Shown: in pieces, positions 38,330 to 49,600 of the stretch
Numbering within the stretch: position 1 is the stretch's first letter
Layout of the letters: the number at the start of each line of letters is the position of its first letter
Source of the DNA: Epithemia pelagica
Lineage: Eukaryota; Bacillariophyta; Bacillariophyceae; Surirellales; Surirellaceae
Direction of reading: 5' to 3'
Assembly: GCA_946965045.2 (NCBI GenBank)
Contig: OX337230.1
Location: 1,364,001 to 1,428,000 of the forward strand
Length of the DNA stretch: 64,000 bases
Program-made: the position numbers and the translations under genes
Notes under the pieces: generated by a model
Database searches by the model: none
The model's input: the letters and a program-made list of their open reading frames with translations, nothing else
Told to the model about the DNA's origin: nothing

Positions 38330-38579
38330 GCAGCGCACTCCCCATTATGCTGCCACATGTCCCACTCTTGTGAATTGTATCGGAAACAATGTGGCAGTGA
38401 CTCAGGTTGTGGATGGAATTTCTCCTTCGACAAACACAGTGGTAGCTAGAATAACTATGTACTCTATTGTAGCAGTAAAAAAAGGAAACAAAGTGCAATC
38501 GGCATTTGACACAAAGGTTGTGCAAAAGCCTACAAGTATCTCTTTGGTCGTTCTCACTCGCTCGCGCTCTCTCTCTCTC

Positions 38580-39456
38580 TCTCTTGAGTCGTCGTCCGTG
38601 CAACAGCAACAGCAGCAACAACAACAAACGGTTCAACACTTGGAACAAGCCTTGCATCAATTCTTGGCCGAAGCCGTCACCTTGTATCGTTATTTGGTCA
38701 ATCATTTGCAAGCCAAATTGCTCGGACAGTCGGCCACCTTTTCGCAGTCGCAAGTATCCTCCTTGGCTTCGTCGTCGCAAACCCTGTCGCAATCGCAAGA
38801 CGACGACGACGAGGAGCATCCACCCAGCAACGACCAACCAGAAGAATTGACGCCACTCTCTCCTTGGCCGTCGTCTTCCAAGTGAATACGACTACGAGTA
38901 CCAACGCCTACACGACAAACAGCGCTACGACCAAGGGCCACCCCACGGCCAATCCTACGGCCACGCAACATTCGTCGGCCAGTGCCTTGTATTGGTATGC
39001 CCGAGCGCTCTTGGCTCCATCAACATACTGCCACAGTGACGGCAACAACAACAACGACATGGAGTCAACGAAGCGCTCATTCTTCCAACAGCAACAATCA
39101 CAAACAACAAGTCATGACGACTCGCTTATTCTTGGCCGAGTTTGTCGATTTGCATCGATTGTTTTTTGTTTGCCAAGGAATCCACGACGCTCTACAAAAC
39201 CATGGAACGTGTGCGATGCCCTCTTGTGCAAACTCATTTGCATCCAAGCCTTTTTCGGAACATATCGTGAGTTCCACCAATGCAACGAGCAGCAGTCAAA
39301 CCACCACAAATATCTGCAGCCACCAAAGAACACCCTTGAGAACTCGGGACGATTTGACATTTCTTTGCCACTCGGTGACACGGTGATTGATTTTGAGGCC
39401 ATTGATGGCAGCAATGGACGAGATTCAAACGACGAGACGACAATGACCACGAAACC

Positions 39457-39494
<38 letters not shown>

Positions 39495-39571
39495 GACCTA
39501 AAAGACCACCCCGAACCGCCACAACAGGTTCACAGTCAACCACTCGAAGAGGAGGAGGAAGAAGAGAATGA
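38580..39571 (+). pseudogene. Decayed coding remnant, unknown protein
   Basis: Protein-like pieces in shifting frames: about 38600-38880 (QQTVQHLEQALHQFLAEAV and LYRYLVNHLQAKLLGQ), 38975-39010 (SASALYWYARALLA) and 39110-39190 (RLFLAEFVDLHRLFFVCQG). They are linked by stop codons and CAA/ACA microsatellite. Composition resembles the 31-34 kb remnant, and both could derive from host genes broken by insertions. No family assigned. Confidence 0.35.
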
Positions 39572-39693
39572 TGAAGCACTGCCATTGGACGAACACACGA
39601 TACCACCAATAAGTACCCGCCGACCACAACTACAAACACCCATTCGTCTCGCACCTTGTCGCGATGCTCTTACGGGCGATCCACAATAGCGCT

Positions 39694-41433
39694 TCACATC
39701 CACGTGAGAAGAAGAATGTGTCCTCCTTGATGTGAATCCCGACCAGGATCATAACAGCAGTACGCATGTGAACTTAGTAACCTACCTAGTTGATTCAACA
39801 CTAAATGAGCACTACTAGTATGTAATATGTATCTTTGAGACATGCAAATTGTTTCAGGGTTCAGCTTGTTGTGCCTCTTTCCAAGCCTGCTGGATGTAGG
39901 TATGCTCTTGATCAAGGGTGTCCAGTAACCATCACCGTTGGAACCTACATCAAAGTACGTACAGAATGGGCTTGCATCAGTGATTTGTCGAATTCGCTTG
40001 TCGTCACCACCGATCACTTTGATTGCCGACTCCGTAGACAAATACTTGTCACGCCCAAGCACACTGTCCCTCCGTAGACAATTGATCCTTTGTATCATAT
40101 CGCGGCTGAGTAGATTGGTCTCCTTCTCCACACAGAAACTCCATGCCCGACTAACAAATGCACTTAGCATCAAACTATGACCCTCGTCTTTTGGCAGAAG
40201 GGTTCCAGATCCTTTGTGGTCATGCCAAGACTTCTTGGAGAATGACCATTGTTTGAAGACTGCCTCATCTTGGCCGACGATTATGACAGGGCGACGGTTG
40301 GGAGGGAAACGATGTGACAGATTTGCTCCGAAAGGCTTGTTTTCCTCTTTCACATACTTTGCGAAGCCTTCTGGGAAACAGTCAATATGGTATTCTCGCA
40401 TTGGCTTGTTGGTCACTGGGTCCACAAACTGAAAGGCCCAAACATTTTTCATCAGTTTCTCGCTGGAAGAATCACATCCGTCACCATTCTCTAGTTTGAC
40501 TGCTTCCTCGATGGGGATTTGAATCCATCGGTGTGCAAGCTTTTCAATCTTGAAGTAGTCTTCGATGAACTGCTTTCTGTGTGCCACGTTGTCTGGGTCC
40601 TCGTGCCGATCGGTGTAGTACGACTTCTTTGTGTCTGAAAACTTGAGGCCTGCATATGCAAGAAATCTTGCTGCTGTTGAAACTGCCACTGTTCTCAGCT
40701 TCAGTTGGCTCTTGAATTCCGTCAGAGTTGGCAGGTCCTCTGAATCCTCAGTTGCGTGGTCGGCTAGCTCCATGTTATAGATCTTAGGAACAAGCTCATC
40801 TCGAATGAAGGTGGCCACCATTTCACAGGACATCCGTTCTAGGTTCTTGCTTGCCCAACATTGAAAGATGCGCTGTGCTTCTGGGAATGCTTCAAATAGT
40901 AAGGGGCATGGCGTTCTTCCTCTCTGAACGTATGGATTGGGGTGAGGGAAGCGTTCATTGTTTCGGAACTGGATGTTCCAGACTTGGATTGTTCGCCAGT
41001 GAGTAGCAACTATTTTTGTCTCCGGTCCATGCATACGATGAAATTCACTCATTGCAGCTTGGCAACAATTACTCCAGTAGTTGCCTTTCTCCATTGTTGC
41101 CAGAGCCATCTGATACGTGATCCGGAGTAGCGTTGCTCTTGCCATTATCTTTGGCACGAAGCTTTTAGCAGGTTCATATTCATCTGCCTTGTTCACCAAA
41201 GACAAGAGATTGCTGTAGTTGTATTCAGCATCCATAAGACGCTTGACCCACCGTTCAAGCTTCTGTCTTGTCATTTCATCATTTCTCCCTGGTGGACCAG
41301 CAAAAATCTTCTTCACATATTTTTGGTCGAAGAAATCGGCGGTGGGTCTTGCACTTGGTGGTGCTGGTGGTGGTGGTGGTGGTGGTGCTTCAACTGGTAA
41401 TGGTACTGGTGCTGGTGCTGGTGGTGCTTCGAC

Positions 41434-41464
<31 letters not shown>

Positions 41465-41931
41465 GCTTTGACTGGTGGTGGTGGTGGTGGTTGTAATACA
41501 GCAACGGCTTCGTCTCTTATCGGCGTTGCAGGAGTCTTGCGTTTCTTCCTTTGTGTAATGCGAATTGTCAGTCTTTTTGCAAAGGATAGCCACTCACCAG
41601 GCGAATAGTCAATGTCTGGAGGTGGCTTATTCATACACGACAAAACATAGTAGAAATATTTTGTTGTTTGTCGCTCTTCATCATCTGGGTTTCGCAGTAG
41701 CACGTATCGATAGATGCCTCTTATATTCCGATTCATTGATGAAAAATGGAGGGTCCATTCAGGACTGCGTGTCAGAGCTCGGTTCATCTGTTGGGCGTTG
41801 GACAAAGTTGGAACCCATTGTTGCAAGAACGGAACCAGCTGATCATCAACAATCCACCAATCTGTCCATGGAAAGAGCTTTGGGCAGCATTGACCTTCAA
41901 ATACCTCACGAATTTTGCTTGTGATACTCAT
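39694..41931 (-). pseudogene. Truncated DDE-superfamily transposase with proline-rich linker
   Basis: Open from the ATG at 41931 (MSITSKIREVFEGQ). Residues about 140-200 are runs of PPPPPP separated by VEAP/APVP. The C-terminal region contains SYYTDRHEDPDNVAHRKQF and VIIVGQDEAVFKQWSFSKKSW (candidate first catalytic Asp), followed by LPKDEGHSLMLSAFVSR and DVGSNGDGYWT. This order fits a large DDE endonuclease family common in diatoms and fungi. After YWT (about 39915) the family pattern stops; the expected second catalytic motif (an FDHS-type segment) is missing, and the last ~75 codons look like chance open frame. The gene is therefore probably 3'-truncated. Right of it is the TTG satellite, then the 43372-43418 inverted repeat. 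Confidence 0.7.
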
Positions 41932-41960
41932 AGTTGATTGTCCAATATTCAAAGTATCTC

Positions 41961-42369
41961 ACACAGCCGGGGAGACAGACGAGGCAGTGGACGAGGCGAC
42001 AGTCTCTCGACACAAACGAGGCAGCGGACGAGGCGACGACAGAACAGTGCACGACGTGGAGTACTGCTATTTCTTGAGCTAAAGGCCCCGCGTACTGGAA
42101 GTTTTTATAGTTGATTGCTAGCTGCTCTTTGTTTCTTGTTGTTGTTGTTGTTGTGATTTGTGGCACTGGTGGTAGCCGAGGGGTTGGTAGTACAATACTC
42201 TTGTTGTTGTTGTTGTTGTTGTTTTGCGACGATGGTGACACAGCCGGGGAGACAAACGAGGCAGCGGCCGAGGCGAAAGTTTCTCGCCTTTGGAGTTGTT
42301 CTTGTTGTTGTTGTTGTTGTTGTGATTTGTGGCACTGGTGGTAGCCGAGGGGTTGGTAGTACAATACTC

Positions 42370-42423
<54 letters not shown>

Positions 42424-42557
42424 TCCAACGATGGTGACACAGCCGGGGAGACGAACGAGGCAGCGGCCGAGGCGAAAGTTTCTCGCCTTTGGAGTTGTTC
42501 TTGTTGTTGTTGTTGTGATTCGTGGCACTGGTAGTAGCCGAGGGGTTGGTAGTACTC

Positions 42558-42638
<81 letters not shown>

Positions 42639-42870
42639 TCTGACGATGGTGACACAGCCGGGGAGACGAACGAGGCAGCGGCCGAGGCGAAAGTTTCTCG
42701 CCTTTGGAGTTGTTCTTGTTGTTGTTGTTGTTGTGATTCGTGGCACTGGTAGTAGCCGAGGGGTTGGTAGTACTCTTGTTGTTGTTGTTGTTTTCCGACG
42801 ATGGTGACACAGCCGGGGAGACAAACGAGGCAGCGGCCGAGGCGAAAGTTTTTCGCCTTTGGAGTTGTTC

Positions 42871-42904
<34 letters not shown>

Positions 42905-42945
42905 GATTCGTGGCACTGGTGGTAGCCGAGGGGCTGTTAGTGCTC

Positions 42946-42996
<51 letters not shown>

Positions 42997-43142
42997 TCCG
43001 ACCATGGTGACACAGCCGGGGAGACGAACGAGGCAGCGGCCGAAGCGAAAGTTTTTCGCCTTTGGAGTTGCTGTTGTTGTTGTTGTTGCGTGAAATACTG
43101 CTATATCTCGAGCTACAGGCACCGCGTACTTGAAGTTTTTTG
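41961..43142 (-). repeat. Complex satellite of GTT/CAA arrays with two alternating unique blocks
   Basis: At least five higher-order units alternate between block A (GACACAGCCGGGGAGAC plus GAACGAGGCAGCGGCCGAGGCG) and block B (GTGGCACTGGTGGTAGCCGAGG), each joined by (TTG)n arrays of 6 to about 27 triplets. Block A occurs at about 41964, 42239, 42439, 42654, 42810 and 43012. The array is bounded by direct repeats of a TACTGCTAT...GTACTGGAAGTTTTT block (about 42064-42110 and 43093-43139). Long open frames exist in several frames because CAA/AAC/ACA repeats lack stops; they are not supported as genes. Confidence 0.9.
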
Positions 43143-43516
43143 ATTATCTGTTGATGTTATACCTATTCTATCGATCTGGTGCATTACTTCAGGTACCAGC
43201 AGCCTCAGACGGCGATGGTGACCTGAAGCGGTGGCAGTTGTTTTCGTTTTCGAATACCATCACGAAATTATGTGAGGAACCGGAAAACTCCACCGCGTCC
43301 GCACCGCTAGAGTACTATGAGATAATTTGTACTGCCAAAAAAGGCAGTATTGGCAAGATTTGTACACAATTTTTGTACTTTAATAGACTAGGTATGGGGC
43401 GCGCGAAACCAGCTTGTAGGCTCTGGGACTGGGAACTGGGACGGCGCCCTATCTCCAGTTTCCTGTGCACTCTTTTTTGGTACTGTGCCCTTAGGAATAC
43501 TCGTAGAGGAAGCGGT
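43143..43516. other. Spacer holding right inverted repeat of candidate 8-kb element
   Basis: No gene. It contains the 43372-43418 repeat described separately, plus an imperfect GCCAAAAAAGGC palindrome at about 43334. Confidence 0.5.
43372..43418 (-). repeat. Right inverted repeat (47 bp), partner of 35367-35413
   Basis: Read on the minus strand it starts TACAAGCTGGTTTCGCGCGCC and continues CCTAGTCTATTA. The two repeats would bound 8052 bp including both TA dinucleotides. Confidence 0.65.
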
Positions 43517-43699
43517 TGTTAAGAACGATTGGGTAGAAACTCTCAAAGATCGAAATTATAAGCAGGTTATGCTACATTCCGTCGTACGACATCTGCCCAG
43601 CTCACTCGTTTCGTCATTGTCTTTGCTGTATTGCCTTTTTCTTCGTGACTGGTCGCGCGTCCGCGCCTGGCGAGCGCATCTTTCTGCTCATTTCCAACA
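43517..43699 (-). repeat. 3' LTR of copia element 3
   Basis: 183 bp, plus-strand TGTTAAGAACG...TTTCCAACA. By eye identical to 50200-50382. It contains the last 133 nt of the Gag-Pol reading frame, including the stop at 43567. Confidence 0.95.
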
Positions 43700-46600
43700 C
43701 CCCCCACTCCTGGCTCACTAGGTACTAGGATGTCCCGGAGCTCTCTGAAATGAGTTGCGTCTCGGTGCTCTTTCGTCAACAGATCGGCCGGGTTCACCTT
43801 GCCTGGAATGTGGTATACCGCAACTTCCTTTGCATTGATAGCATCCCGAATTGCCACTTGTCGCATATTCAGGTGTCTCAGTCGTTTGGTTATAGCCCCA
43901 GTACTACTCCAGTCTACCGCTCCACGATTGTCGTTGTACACCGGGATAGCACGATGGACGTCAGGTAGATTGAGTTCTTCCATAAGGTAATGAATGTGCT
44001 GGGCTTCCTTCGTCACCAAGTCCATGGACTTGATCTCGGCTTCGCATGAGCTTCGGCTACACCGTTCTTCACGTTCTATTTTCCACCATATCAGTCCGCC
44101 GGTACGCAGAATGAGGGCACCCTGGAGTGATTTACATTCGTCATCACTCACCGTTCGCGTCTCTTCTTCCTCGGGGAGTGGTTTCGAGGCATCCTGGGGA
44201 CCCCAGTTCGAGTCGGTGAATTTCTCAGATTGTGCATGAGAAGGCGATGGAGTGTTCGGTGGCCATGAGATGTATCCGTGGATTGCATTGTCGTTCGATT
44301 TCTCAGTGAACGAGATCCCTCTGTCAGTCGTCCCGCGAAGATAGCGGAGTACATGTTTGGCCGCCTCGAAATGGCCTGGACTGGGGTTGGTCACATGTCT
44401 GCTCAATAACTTGTGCGCCACTGCTATGTCGGGTCGTGTGCTTATCGATAGCCATGTGAGACCCCCCATGAGGGACCGGTACGGACCGACGAGTGGATTG
44501 TTGTCTGGATTCTCGGTTGGGGACGGTATCCGGTCGATAGGTAGTCCGGATCGATATGGACTAGGTGCCGGGGTGCAGTCGCTCATTCCGAACTTTTGCA
44601 GAAACTGCTCAATGAAGCCGGGTTGCGAGATGTGTACTCCCACTCCATCATTCGCCGTTCTGTACCATTGGTACCGACACCCGAGAAAATATGACACTGC
44701 ACCCATAAAATCCACCGTCAGTAGTCCTCCTAGTGTGGTCTCAAACCACTTTTCCGACTCGGGATCCGCGCTAAAGTAGACAAAATCATCGACATACACA
44801 CCCACATACACCGGATCGGTCCCATTTGGACTCTCTCCGATCAACACACATGGGTCATTAACGCATTTCTTGAATCCCATCTGGCCCACCAGTACTTCGA
44901 CGAATTTGTCGTACCAGTGTCGTGGACTTCTACGGAGCCCGTACAGCGTCTTCTTTAGTTTCCAGTAGATGTTAGGTCGGCTGATTGGGCATCCCCTAGG
45001 GGGGGAGCAAATAACAATCTCATCCTCCGGCAACTCCGGTTGGCAAAAAGCGTTTTTGCAGTCCCCTTGTTTAGCCACTCGTCCGCATTCCACAGCCATG
45101 GAGATTAGCAGTCGGCAGCTAGTGGACTGGAGCACCGGCGCATACCGGTCGGAGTTGGTCCAGACCCGTTCTTCTAAATTTCCCAAGATCACGATACGAC
45201 TCTTGGCCCTATATGGGTTCCCCATTTCGTCGGGCTTGATCGTGAACACGTTCATTGTGGGAATTGCCGTGAAGCCTGCCTCTTGATACCGCTTGTATGT
45301 TTTCTCGTCTATTTCGTCGAACACATCCATGTTCACCAGACTACCGTGTTCCTCCCCATAGGAGTCGGTCCAAATCTTCTTGTCGTTCCCACTCAAGGTC
45401 GGCAGTTGCATCAACGACCCGGGAGCGCTCTTACGATCCAGTGTCACGGCGGATACGAACCGTCCCGTGATGGAAGCCCTCGGATCTAGAGTCCATCCAG
45501 GAACGAGCGTTCCTTCTTGCAACATATTCCGGTAAGTCTGCCCCAGACTGGGTAAAGACACTACTGTACGTTGATTGTTGGTGCTTGTATCGCGACCGAC
45601 AAACTCCCATTCTCCGCTGGCATCCAGTTGTAGCTCGCCCTGTACGTAACCCTGGTCTGCCACCTGGAGAGTAACTGGTTCCGACGGTCGTAACCAGGTA
45701 GGACGGAGAGGATCATCGTTCCATCCGACGGCTACAGCAGACGTGCCGTCTTCATCTTCTTCGCTGTTAGTAGCCGACTGCCGTGAGGGTCCTTGTTTCA
45801 GCTCGTTCACCCCCCATAGGGAGTCAGGTTCAATCTCGAGTGGATCGGTGGAGGCATGATCGGTAGGCGCGACGGTGTAGGTTGTAGTTGTGTTGGTCGG
45901 TACCTGTAGAACACGACCTTGATAACGAGTGGAATCCCCTGGCATCCGCCAATACACAGGAGTACCGGGAGGATAAATCGACTTCGCTAGCCCGTTGTCA
46001 CGAGCCCAGAGCGACAGCTGTAACCCCCCATCGTACACAAGGGAAGGGAAGGCGTCGCTGACGCCCCGGTCGACGTCCAGCGAGTAGTCGCTGGAGACCG
46101 AGAAGGTCTGCAGGTCCGGATTGTAGAAGAGGAGGCCATTACAGAAGTCACTGCGGCCGACGGCGACACCCACGAAGCTACGCGATTCGAACGTCTGACG
46201 ACGACGTTTCCCGTCGGACGGGCGGTGAAAGTACCCAATGGACCCAAATGGGAAGAGGACTCGAAAATCAGCGGGCCGTTCATAGAACAACTGTAACGGG
46301 GTACTCCATTTGGAGGGACCGACTTGGACAGGCAACAAATTCATCCGGTGGAAGGCCTCCCGGAGTGCCCAATACCAATATATCCGCGGGAGTTTGGCCT
46401 CGGCCAAGAACGACCGAGCCATGCGAACGCCAGTACGCCACGTGCGTTCCACTAGACCGTTAGAGGATTGCCGACGAGGGGCAGCAGAACGAACTTTGAT
46501 ACGGAGACTCTGCAAGAAGGCAGCCATCCGACCCCCCAGAAAGCGACTGTCAAAGTCACATTGGACAACCTTGGGAATGCCACCAGCGTCAATTAGGAAC

Positions 46601-49600
46601 CGCCAAAAGGCGTCTTGAAGATCGCCACCAGTCAGCCGAGTTAAACCATAGCTGAAGACCATACGCGTGGCACTATCCACAAGGGTAAGACAGTAATTGT
46701 AGCCACCGGGAGATATCCCAGAGCCGTAGCCAATGTCCATACCCACAAGATCAAGACGACAACGCTCGCGTCGACGAGAAGGGCCACGACGGCGCTGATC
46801 TATGGTCGTGAAATCGCCCACTGTGGGAGTGGACTCCTGGGCATGAACCACCTTGAGACCGGTACCCACTTCGCCGAGTAACGAAAAGTCTGGTAAATTG
46901 CGATTCCCAAAGAGACGATGCAACTCGAACGGGGTCCGCCGATGAGTGGTCGTGCCCCCTGTATCGGCCACGTAGCAAGACGGAAGGGGAGAAGGAGATG
47001 CTGCCTCTGTGTCACTGCGGGTTTGAGAACGTGTTTGGACACGACGACCAACCACGCGTAGAGCGCGACCGTACAAGACACTGCCGTGAGTGTCCGAGTA
47101 CTCAATCGATGAAGAGCTATTCGGAGGAATCGGGGAAATAGCAATCAACGGATCAGAGCCATCGTCGACGGAGAGCACGAAAGAGGGGAATGTGAGGTAC
47201 ATCCCGTGATCATCCGCAAGAAAACTGCAACCGGGTCCACGACGGCGATGAACGCGAATTGAAAGAAGGTGCACGTCCAAATCCGGAACGTGGTAGCAGT
47301 CGGCAAGACGTACCCGATGGCCGTCCACGACAAATTCCACTGTCCCACGCCCTGCGATAGGTACCCGACGGCCGTCGCCCATTTCAACATGCCGAGTAGA
47401 CAACGGTTCGTAATCTGAGTCCACAAAGAGACGACGATCCCAAAACATGTCGGCGGTGGCGCCGGAATCCGGACAAAGTAGAGAGCGGCCAGACCCCCCG
47501 CGACGCGAGGACGGACTACGGCGACACGTAAGGGGCTCCTCGGACGAGGACGACGGTAAAGACAGAAACTCATCCACTAAGACATTACTATCACTACCTC
47601 GACCGTCGATCAGCCAGTCTGTGGAGTGGTCATCTCGGCCGACCGAATCAGTCTCAGACCAATCGTCGTCAGACACAACCGAATCCGCATTCTGAACAGA
47701 AGGACAGGAGGTGTGAGAGGGAATGTCGCACAGAAGCCTTGAGGGACCAATCAACTTACAAGAATCTCCCGCGTCCTCGGAAGACGTCACCGTGTCCACA
47801 ACCACGGGGTCAGACGGAGTGCTCTGGGCCCGACGGCCCGCCACCGAATTCTCATGCTGGTCTCCACTAGCCTTGCGACCGGAAGGAAAGGACGACGCAC
47901 GTCCTTCCGGATTAAGTACGCTATCTTTCTCATAATCATAGGTCGTTGTAAACCCACACTCTTTGAGGATGGGACACTTCCACGTGGGGTGAATACCTCG
48001 CCCACCTTTCTTGTTGCCTTTGCGCAATATCTTACAAACCAGACACTTGTATTCTCGGTGTTGTTGTCGAGCCGCATCACCGCTGAGTTGAGCACCAACG
48101 GTGGTGTACCCATCAGGATCCTCCTCAGTATCGGCACTGACTCTCCGTCCCTTGATCGAACCGCCACCGTGCTTGCCATCCATAACTTCCATCGTTGATC
48201 TCGACGTGTAACACTGCTCGCGAAATTCTTGATGCATGGCGATGAACAGTTCCTGCGTGGTCATATTGAACAAGTCAATACGACCGCATTTGAATTCCTC
48301 CTCCAAGGTTTTCATGGCGTGTCCGTAGGGACCTTTCACCACCAAATAGTAAAAGCGCACGCGGAATTGGAGGTCGGTGATCTCGTATTTGTGGGTCTGA
48401 AGACGCACACGAGCCTCCTTGGCTCGGCGGTAGAAGGTGGTAAGATCTTCTTTATTTTTGTGAGACAAACGGTTCCACGTATCGAAGTCTTGTAAGAAGG
48501 AACTTGTATCGAAGTCTTGTAAGAAGGAACTTGTTGTCGTTGGATACGCGATTGCACGCAATCGTTCCAGCAGAAGGATCCCATCGCCATAACAACCATC
48601 GGACTGGAGCTCAGACAGGACACCAAGGGCCACGGGGTTCCTCTTGGCTTGAATTGAAATCACCGAGTGGTAATGGAGTTGCTGGGAGACCTGCTTGTCG
48701 TGAGGGTTGTCTGGAGTTGTCGTATGTCCTGGTATGGTAGTCCCGTCGTTAAGATGCCAGTGGTACATGTGCAAAATATTCCGCACAGACTCATAATATT
48801 GGTCGAAGATCTCGCCCGTGAATGCAGTGGCTGGAAACTCTGGGAAGCCTTTCTGCTCACGGCGGAGTTTGCCATTCGGGGTTTCGGAAAGCGACGACGA
48901 CGCGGAGCTAGGAGCGGACGGAGTTGGAGTTCCCCCCAGACCGACAACCGGCGATGGCAAAGCCAACGACGACACACCAGCTGGATGCAAGTCACGAACC
49001 ACGCGGGAAATAGTCGCGGCCGGGACGGATTGAGCAGCCAAGGCCGACTCCAAGCGCTGGGCGAAGGAAGCCGTAACGGTCGGAACCGAGGGAGACGGGG
49101 TCGAGGGTTCGGGAGACACGGTCGAGGGGGGACGGGGCCAAGGGCCCTGGGTGTACTGGACAGATGCCGCAGGAGGGAAGGGGCCGCGAGGAGGGACCAG
49201 ACGAGGGTCCCAACCGAGGTAACGGACCGCAGCAGCATAGGTGGAGGCACCAGCAAATTCAGGAGCAGTGTGGGTCAACGCACGGAAGTCGGCGATGCGG
49301 ACCCAAGCTTCCCCCCAGGAAGTATAAATACCCGGATTCCAACCTTGTTTCACCACGTAAAAATGTTTGCGAGAATGCTGAGTGGATCGGTTGGGCCCAA
49401 TATACCCACGTAAATAGGGATGGGACACGCCGCGATAATCCGCTTGAACGATGGTGCCCGCCAACACAGACGACGACGTTGCTTGGTAACGGACATACAC
49501 TTCGGAGGGCTCGAGGGTCACAGTCGGGGGAGGTAGGGGACCCGACGGTGAGGGTGGAGTTGGTGGAAGTGGTTCGTAGGCCAAGGGACGTCGATGGGGT

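Noticed and set aside
42105-43013. Long open frames of poly-Gln/Asn/Thr (up to ~336 codons) on the minus strand, and poly-Leu/Val/Cys on the plus strand
   Set aside because: They arise because (CAA)n and (TTG)n have no stops in most frames; several overlapping frames are open at once and none has a gene-like domain.
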